DNA of 64,000 nucleotides from Serratia silvae (GTDB lineage: Bacteria > Pseudomonadota > Gammaproteobacteria > Enterobacterales > Enterobacteriaceae): NCBI RefSeq assembly GCF_023282985.1, contig NZ_JAGQDC010000018.1, positions 1 through 64,000 of the forward strand, in the 5' to 3' direction. The position numbers and the translations under genes were made by a program. Position 1 is the first letter of the stretch; each line of letters starts with the position of its first letter. The notes under the pieces were generated by a model that saw nothing but the letters and a program-made list of their open reading frames with translations, made no database searches and was not told the origin of the DNA. Positions 59,461 to 64,000 of this stretch are shown in pieces.

Positions 59461-59637
59461 TATGGATTTCAAGCTGTAGCTAGGCGACAAGTGCGTTCAT
59501 CTCCAGGAGCTTAGTAAGCTAAGTGACTGGAGTGACAAATCTGTCGGGAACAGATTTGAACGCTGTTCGCAGCGGTCCCGAAGGGGCGAGTAACGCACGC
59601 AGGTAACAACGCTACAGCTTGAAAGACGACGAGTATA
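59461..59637. repeat. MITE-like element with terminal inverted repeats, long form
   Basis: 177 bp bounded by TTTCAAGCTGTAGC and GCTACAGCTTGAAA. The core (CAGGAGCTTAGTAAG...AGTGACTGGAGTGA) is shared with 62892-63016. It contains an extra segment with its own perfect hairpin, AAATCTGT / ACAGATTT (59537-59544 with 59550-59557). No open reading frame is seen, so it would be mobilised only in trans. It ends at the xni start codon. Confidence 0.75.
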
Positions 59638-60395
59638 TGCCTATACATTTACTGATTGTCGATGCTCTGAACCTAATCCGCCGCATTCATGCGGTGCAGG
59701 GCTCCCCTTGTGTCAACGCTTGCAAGCATGCGCTACAGCAGTTGATTCAACACAGCCAACCCACCCACGCCGTGGCGGTGTTCGACGAAGACGACCGCAG
59801 CGAGAGCTGGCGCCACCAAATTCTGCCTGATTACAAAGCCGGGCGCTCGCCAATGCCGGAAAACCTGCATCAGGAAATGCCGCAACTGCGCGAAGCGTTT
59901 GCCGAACTTGGTGTTGCCAGTTGGCATTCCGCAGGCAATGAGGCGGACGATCTGGCTGCAACCCTGACGGCGAAACTGGCCGCTAGCGGCCACCAGGTGA
60001 CGATTGTCTCTACCGACAAAGGCTACTGCCAACTACTGGCACCCAGCGTACAGATCCGTGATTACTTCCAGAAACGCTGGCTGGATATGCCATTTGTGCA
60101 GCAAGAGTTTGGCGTGTTACCGCAACAGCTCACGGATTATTGGGGGCTGGCAGGAATTGGTAGCAGCAAGATCCCAGGCGTTGCCGGCATCGGGCCAAAA
60201 ACGGCAGTCTTGCTGTTGCAACAAATGGGGAGTCTGGATGGTCTGTATCAACACCTGGAGCAGGTGCCGGAGAAGTGGCACGGCAAGCTGTTAGAGCACC
60301 GCGAACTGGCCTATATCAGCAAGCAGGTCGCCACTTTGCGTACCGATCTGACGCTAGACGGCAATCTGCAACAGCTACGTTTGCCAATAAATTAA
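59637..60395 (+). CDS. xni: Flap endonuclease-like Xni (ExoIX)
   Basis: 252-aa homologue of the 5'-nuclease domain of DNA polymerase I, thought to act on flaps and primers. Metal-binding aspartates appear in [25 protein letters not shown], and [10 protein letters not shown]...STDKGY. The helix-hairpin-helix is [16 protein letters not shown] chose the ATG at 59637. The repeat ends there and supplies the upstream GACGACGAG, which is a weak ribosome site; a TTG 18 nt earlier would start inside the repeat. Confidence 0.93.
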   Translation: MPIHLLIVDALNLIRRIHAVQGSPCVNACKHALQQLIQHSQPTHAVAVFDEDDRSESWRHQILPDYKAGRSPMPENLHQEMPQLREAFAELGVASWHSAGNEADDLAATLTAKLAASGHQVTIVSTDKGYCQLLAPSVQIRDYFQKRWLDMPFVQQEFGVLPQQLTDYWGLAGIGSSKIPGVAGIGPKTAVLLLQQMGSLDGLYQHLEQVPEKWHGKLLEHRELAYISKQVATLRTDLTLDGNLQQLRLPIN

Positions 60396-60421
60396 GGGCG
60401 CTGCCAGCAGCAACGCCCTTA
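60393..60421. terminator. Hairpin between convergent xni and rlmM
   Basis: TAAGGGCG / CGCCCTTA stem (60393-60400 with 60414-60421) overlapping the xni stop codon. It could serve both convergent genes, but no long T-tract is present. Confidence 0.45.
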
Positions 60422-60425
60422 CATC

Positions 60426-61529
60426 TTACTCGCGCTCGTCGCGGCGGCCAGGAATTGCCGACCACATGCGGCGTACGTGCACGGTGATCTCTTCACGATC
60501 GTGGTACAGTTGCTTGGCGTGGATCTCTGCGCTAATCCCTTCGTTGGCCAAGGCTTCGTGGATACTTTGCAGGTTCTGAGCCACCTCTTCGTAACGCTTC
60601 TTCATCGGCAGCTTCAGGTTAAAGATCGCCTCACGGCACCAGCCTTTAAGCAACCATTGGATCATCAGGCTGGTCACCTTGGCCGGCTTCTCCACCATAT
60701 CGCACACCACCCAGTAGTTTTTGCTGGTGGTCGGTTCGAACCTGAAACCGTCGGCGCGATGATGGGTCACCTGCCCGGTATCCATCAGGCTCTGGGCCAT
60801 CGGGCCGTTGTCCACCGAATGCACCATCATGCTACGTTTGACCAACTGATAGGTCCAGCCGCCAGGGCAAGCCCCCAGATCGACCGCAAACATCCCGCTG
60901 CCTAAACGCTCGTCCCATTCGTCTGCCGGGATGAAAACGTGGAAAGCCTCTTCCAGCTTCAGGGTAGAGCGGCTTGGCGCATCGGACGGGAACTTCAGGC
61001 GTGGGATCCCCATATAGAACGGGGAGTTGTTGTTGCTGTAGGAATAGCCTACGTAACAACAACCCGGTGCGATAAAGAATACGTGTACCACCGGGCGAGT
61101 GGCGTTCTCACGGGCCATCAGCACTTTCTGTTCACGCATGGCGGTACGCAGCGGCACCGTCAGTTTGCGGCAGAACTTCAGCAACTCTTTGCTTTCGTTG
61201 GTATCCGGCACTTCTACCCGTAATTCACCGCCGCGATCGACCACGCCCATCAGCATACCGACAATCGGTGAAACCCGATCTTCTGGCGGCAAATCACGCA
61301 GCAGTTCTCCCACCACCAGCATCTGGCGGGCAAAGATCAGCTCACGAAACGGGATTTCTTTCGCCAGGCGATCGGCATCGTCCGGCTGGTAACATTCAAA
61401 CAGCACATAGCCGCTATTGTCTTTGACTCTGGCAAAGCCAAACACTTCCAACTGGGCGGCCTTGTCGGTGATTTCCGCCGCGCACTCTTTCTCAAAGCCT
61501 TGGCGGCAGTACAACGCGATCTTATTCAT
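60426..61529 (-). CDS. rlmM: 23S rRNA 2'-O-ribose C2498 methyltransferase
   Basis: RlmM (YgdE) methylates C2498 of 23S rRNA. 367 aa. An N-terminal THUMP-like domain is followed by a Rossmann methyltransferase with the SAM motif [14 protein letters not shown], and the later [12 protein letters not shown] carries the catalytic Asp. Its start overlaps ygdD by 8 nt, implying coupling. Confidence 0.96.
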   Translation of the reverse strand: MNKIALYCRQGFEKECAAEITDKAAQLEVFGFARVKDNSGYVLFECYQPDDADRLAKEIPFRELIFARQMLVVGELLRDLPPEDRVSPIVGMLMGVVDRGGELRVEVPDTNESKELLKFCRKLTVPLRTAMREQKVLMARENATRPVVHVFFIAPGCCYVGYSYSNNNSPFYMGIPRLKFPSDAPSRSTLKLEEAFHVFIPADEWDERLGSGMFAVDLGACPGGWTYQLVKRSMMVHSVDNGPMAQSLMDTGQVTHHRADGFRFEPTTSKNYWVVCDMVEKPAKVTSLMIQWLLKGWCREAIFNLKLPMKKRYEEVAQNLQSIHEALANEGISAEIHAKQLYHDREEITVHVRRMWSAIPGRRDERE

Positions 61530-61917
61530 GGCGCTCGGCCTTTTTCCTCAGACGCAAAGCGCCAATCAACATCAATACCCAACCGATCAGGAAGCAGGTC
61601 CCGCCCACTGGCGTGACATAAACCCAAACCTTTTGGTGAGACAGCGCCAGACAGTACAGGCTGCCGCTGAACAACACGGTGCCGAGCGCCAACAACGCTC
61701 CGCTCCAGTAAAACCACAGGCTGACCCGACGCTGCATGGCAACGGCCATACCCAGGATCGCCAGAGTATGGAAACCCTGGTAATCAAGCCCGGTACGGAT
61801 CCAAGTCATTTCATTGACCCCAAGCGCACGACTCAATACGTGCGCACCAAAGGCGCCCAGAGCAACATAGACAAAACCACTGATAGCAGCAAAAATCAGC
61901 ATGGAACGGCTACTCAT
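61522..61917 (-). CDS. ygdD: YgdD inner-membrane protein (DUF423)
   Basis: 131-aa protein with four predicted membrane helices (for example [23 protein letters not shown] at the N terminus). The family signature GAFGAH and the C-terminal [19 protein letters not shown] are present. The function is unknown. It lies between gcvA and rlmM on the same strand, as in E. coli. Confidence 0.93.
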   Translation of the reverse strand: MSSRSMLIFAAISGFVYVALGAFGAHVLSRALGVNEMTWIRTGLDYQGFHTLAILGMAVAMQRRVSLWFYWSGALLALGTVLFSGSLYCLALSHQKVWVYVTPVGGTCFLIGWVLMLIGALRLRKKAERHE

Positions 61918-61969
61918 TATTTTTCACCTTAATCGAGATTAACCAGCCACAACATCACCGCAGCCGGCC

Positions 61970-62887
61970 CTATTGTTCATAGCGAAAGCGGAACTTCTCC
62001 TGTTCGCTGGCCGCACGCGCCAAGATCCATTGGCGAAAGGCGGCTATTTTACCCAGTTCTGCCTGGCTGTCATGACATACCAGATAAAAAGCGTTTTTAC
62101 TTACCAACACATCGTTAAACGGGCAAACCAGACGACCGGCTTCGATCTCGGTTTGCGCCATCACGTTATTCACCAGCGCAATCCCCTGGCCATGAACGGC
62201 CGCCTGCACCACCATGGCGCTATGGCTAAAGATCGGCCCTTGCTGCACGTTGATATGCTGTAACCCCAATTGGCGGGTGTATGCCAGCCAGTCGCGGCGT
62301 GAAGTATCATGCAGAAGCGTATGATAAGCCAGATCGCCCGGCACTTTCAGTGCATGATCGCCCATTAGCAGACTGGGAGAACAAACCGGCAGCAGATATT
62401 CCGCATACAAACGCTCGGTACGCACCCCCGGCCAGTTGCCACGACCATAAAAAATCGCCACGTCAACGTCATCCGCCAGCTTTTCTTCTTCGCGGTCAAT
62501 GGCCTGGATACGCACATCGATTCCCGGATAAGCTGAGTTAAAGCTGGAAAGGCGTGGCACCAGCCACTGAATGGCGAAACTTGGCGGCAGACTGACGGTC
62601 AAAGCCCCCTTGGCACTGCGCGCCTGAAGCTTGCGTGTTGCCTCATTGATCGAAGAGAAAATCTCTTTGATATCCAGGTAATAACTCTGCCCCTCTTCCG
62701 TCAGCAGCAGCGAACGGTTACGCCGTCGAAACAGTTTCAGCCCCAGGAAATCCTCCAGAGACTTGATCTGATGGCTGACTGCAGCTTGGGTAACAAACAG
62801 CTCCTCTGCCGCCTTGGTAAAGCTCAAATGGCGGGCTGCCGCGTCAAAAACCCGCAGAGCATTAAGTGGAGGTAAACGTTTAGACAT
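61970..62887 (-). CDS. gcvA: Glycine cleavage LysR-type regulator GcvA
   Basis: LysR regulator that activates gcvTHP with glycine, represses it with purines, and activates gcvB. 305 aa. The N-terminal winged helix-turn-helix is LNALRVFDAAARHLSFTKAAEELFVTQAAVSHQIKSLE (within about residues 8-45), followed by the periplasmic-binding-like effector domain. It is divergent from gcvB, which lies about 300 bp upstream with a repeat in between. Confidence 0.95.
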   Translation of the reverse strand: MSKRLPPLNALRVFDAAARHLSFTKAAEELFVTQAAVSHQIKSLEDFLGLKLFRRRNRSLLLTEEGQSYYLDIKEIFSSINEATRKLQARSAKGALTVSLPPSFAIQWLVPRLSSFNSAYPGIDVRIQAIDREEEKLADDVDVAIFYGRGNWPGVRTERLYAEYLLPVCSPSLLMGDHALKVPGDLAYHTLLHDTSRRDWLAYTRQLGLQHINVQQGPIFSHSAMVVQAAVHGQGIALVNNVMAQTEIEAGRLVCPFNDVLVSKNAFYLVCHDSQAELGKIAAFRQWILARAASEQEKFRFRYEQ

Positions 62888-62891
62888 GACT

Positions 62892-63016
62892 ATCCCCTTC
62901 GTCTTTCAAGCTACAGCGTTGTTGGCTGCATGCGCTCACCCCAGTCACTTACCTCAGTAAGCTCCTGCGGATTCCCGCATTTGCCGCCTACCTGTCACTT
63001 GAAATTCATTGGGTAT
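62892..63016. repeat. MITE-like element, short form, between gcvA and gcvB
   Basis: About 125 bp with ends CTTTCAAGCTACAGC and TCACTTGAAATTC. The core GTGACTGGGGTGAGCGCATGCAGCC (minus strand) and GGAGCTTACTGAGG is shared with the element at 59461-59637. It is inserted in the gcvA-gcvB regulatory gap, whose remaining part up to the gcvB -35 (63017-63148) is gene-free. Confidence 0.75.
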
Positions 63017-63148
63017 AGCTACATTTATGTAACATTTGTCGAATGATTTCGCATAATAGACTTGGCAGCTCTATCCATAACGCCATAAGTCCACTTGAGT
63101 GAACCATTGCCATTAGTTTTTTTAATCCGATCCATTATAAATTGTCCG

Positions 63149-63177
63149 TTGAGCATGCGCCAGTAAATACCTATAGT
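63149..63177 (+). promoter_or_regulatory. gcvB promoter
   Basis: -35 TTGAGC (63149-63154), 17-bp spacer, -10 TATAGT (63172-63177), start at about 63184. GcvA is expected to activate from sites further upstream; I did not define them. Confidence 0.8.
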
Positions 63178-63183
63178 GGCGGC

Positions 63184-63383
63184 ACTTCCTGGGCCGGAAC
63201 GAAAAGGAATTGGGTGTCGAAGACGCCGATGAACTTTTGGCTTGTGGTTGTGATGTTGTGTTTGCAATTTGTCCGCCAATTCGGACATGGTAGCTAGGCT
63301 ACTGTTTTTCACTTCCTGTACATTTACCCTGTCTGTCCATAGTGATTTTATGCAGCACCGCCAACTTTGCGGTGCTTTTTTTT
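63184..63383 (+). ncRNA. gcvB: GcvB small RNA
   Basis: About 200 nt; the sequence matches E. coli GcvB in its start (ACTTCCTG...CCGGAACG), in the G/U-rich R1 seed region (TTGTGGTTGTGATGTTGTG...) and in the R2 segment (TTCACTTCCTGTACATTTACC, 63308-63328). It ends in a terminator GCACCGCC / GGCGGTGC-type stem with eight T. With Hfq it represses many amino-acid and peptide transporter mRNAs. It is divergent from gcvA. Confidence 0.95.
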
Positions 63384-63411
63384 GCCTGAAAATTACTGTG
63401 TTACTTGAAAA

Positions 63412-63636
63412 TCACTGATCACCTTCAACCATTTCCTTCACATCAGCACGGTTAATCTGCTGCTCAACCCCGTTGGCGTCTTTGTAGCTGATCATCCCGG
63501 TATCTTCATCCACTTTAGGTTTTCCATCAGCGACAATGGTGCGTCCATCGTTGGTATGCATGACGTAGTTGCTTGAGCAGGCTGCTAGGGTAAACGTAAG
63601 CATCAGGGCAGAGATAACTGTGGCTGTCTTGTTCAT
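63412..63636 (-). CDS. YgdI/YgdR-family small lipoprotein (DUF903)
   Basis: 74-aa precursor: MNKTATVISALMLTFTLAAC with lipobox LAAC (Cys about residue 20), followed by an SH3-like DUF903 body (SSNYVMHTNDGRTIVADGKPKVDEDTGMISYKDANG). I chose 63636 (AAGGAG lies 8 nt upstream). E. coli has ygdI in the same place between gcvA and csdA. The function is not established. Confidence 0.92.
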   Translation of the reverse strand: MNKTATVISALMLTFTLAACSSNYVMHTNDGRTIVADGKPKVDEDTGMISYKDANGVEQQINRADVKEMVEGDQ

Positions 63637-63799
63637 TTTTGACTCCTTGCAGATAAAAATGCTGTAAAACTCATTTCTGTTATTTAAGGAACTCATTTGC
63701 ATGCCAATATTCAGCATAACAAACTTCCGTCAGATTTCCAGGAAACGGCGACAATTGATCGGGATAACTTGTCTCTGACGGCAAAATAGGACAGGATCA

Positions 63800-64000
63800 A
63801 TGGCTGACAAAGCCACTGAAAATCAGCCGATGAAGCCTTTTGAACCTACCTTGTTCCGCAGCCAGTTCCCGGCCCTTCAACAGGCGGGAATTTATCTGGA
63901 CAGTGCCGCCACCGCGCTAAAACCGCAGGCGGTGATCGAAGCCACGCAGCAGTTTTACAGCGCAGATGCCGCCACCGTACACCGCAGCCAACATCGTGCG
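63800..64000 (+). CDS. csdA: Cysteine sulfinate desulfinase CsdA, N-terminal part
   Basis: 67 codons are visible before the right edge. They read MADKATENQPMKPFEP... then LFRSQFPALQQAGIYLDSAATALKPQAV and the family VHRSQHR region. This is the PLP-dependent class V aminotransferase fold of CsdA/SufS; the neighbourhood (gcvA, ygdI) favours CsdA. The N terminus is about 10 residues longer than in E. coli. AGGATCA lies just before the ATG at 63800. The Schiff-base lysine and active cysteine are outside the window. Confidence 0.92.
   Translation, partial: MADKATENQPMKPFEPTLFRSQFPALQQAGIYLDSAATALKPQAVIEATQQFYSADAATVHRSQHRA

Noticed and set aside
63025-63312. A 95-aa minus-strand reading frame
   Set aside because: Most of it is the complement of the GcvB small RNA and its promoter; no ribosome site or family resemblance.

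Overview
The window reads as chromosomal DNA of a Serratia-like member of the Enterobacterales. Nearly every backbone gene matches its E. coli counterpart closely in length and motifs, and the proteins and non-coding signals are those of the enteric group. Two well-known enteric small RNAs (csrB and gcvB) are recognisable, and the left edge carries the promoters and leader of an rRNA operon with typical enteric P1/P2 spacing. The genus is an inference from gene order and sequence resemblance, not a database result.

Layout. 1-250: promoters and antitermination leader of an rRNA operon reading out of the window to the left. 303-8404: gmhB, the metNIQ methionine importer with a MetJ-controlled promoter, rcsF, trmO, proS, yaeF, nlpE. 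8446-11778: arfB, yaeQ, yaeP-rof, a small cytochrome c, tilS. 12045-12938: an AT-rich foreign-looking gene encoding a eukaryotic-type RhoGAP domain, placed between the otherwise neighbouring tilS and yaeR. 13179-36970: yaeR, ldcC, accA, dnaE, rnhB, the lpxA/B/D-fabZ lipid A block, skp, bamA, rseP, cdsA, uppS, dxr, frr, pyrH, tsf, rpsB (all leftward) and map (rightward). This is the conserved envelope-biogenesis and translation cluster, in E. coli order but inverted. 37031-41197: glnD, dapD, yaeH.

At about 41.2-42.2 kb the synteny switches to a block that in E. coli lies far away: yqcA, truC, (insert), yqcC, (MFS gene), csrB, syd, queF, ppnN, xni, rlmM, ygdD, gcvA, gcvB, a ygdI-like lipoprotein gene and the start of csdA, which is cut by the right edge. 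The insert between truC and yqcC holds a prolyl aminopeptidase, the pbpC/alpha-2-macroglobulin pair and an orphan membrane protein. A NagB-like sugar-phosphate isomerase homologue sits at the junction of the two blocks.

Most genes are housekeeping: outer-membrane assembly (bamA, skp, rseP, nlpE, rcsF), lipid A and phospholipid synthesis (lpxA/B/D, fabZ, accA, cdsA), isoprenoid and carrier lipid (dxr, uppS), replication (dnaE, rnhB), translation (proS, tilS, trmO, arfB, map, rpsB, tsf, frr, rlmM, truC), nitrogen sensing (glnD) and global regulation by small RNAs (csrB, gcvB). The strongest unusual item is the RhoGAP-domain protein, a candidate host-directed effector. Next is an undescribed structured RNA candidate with its own promoter-like sequence and terminator between dxr and uppS. 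Several short interspersed repeats of three families are present, one of which abuts the xni start codon.
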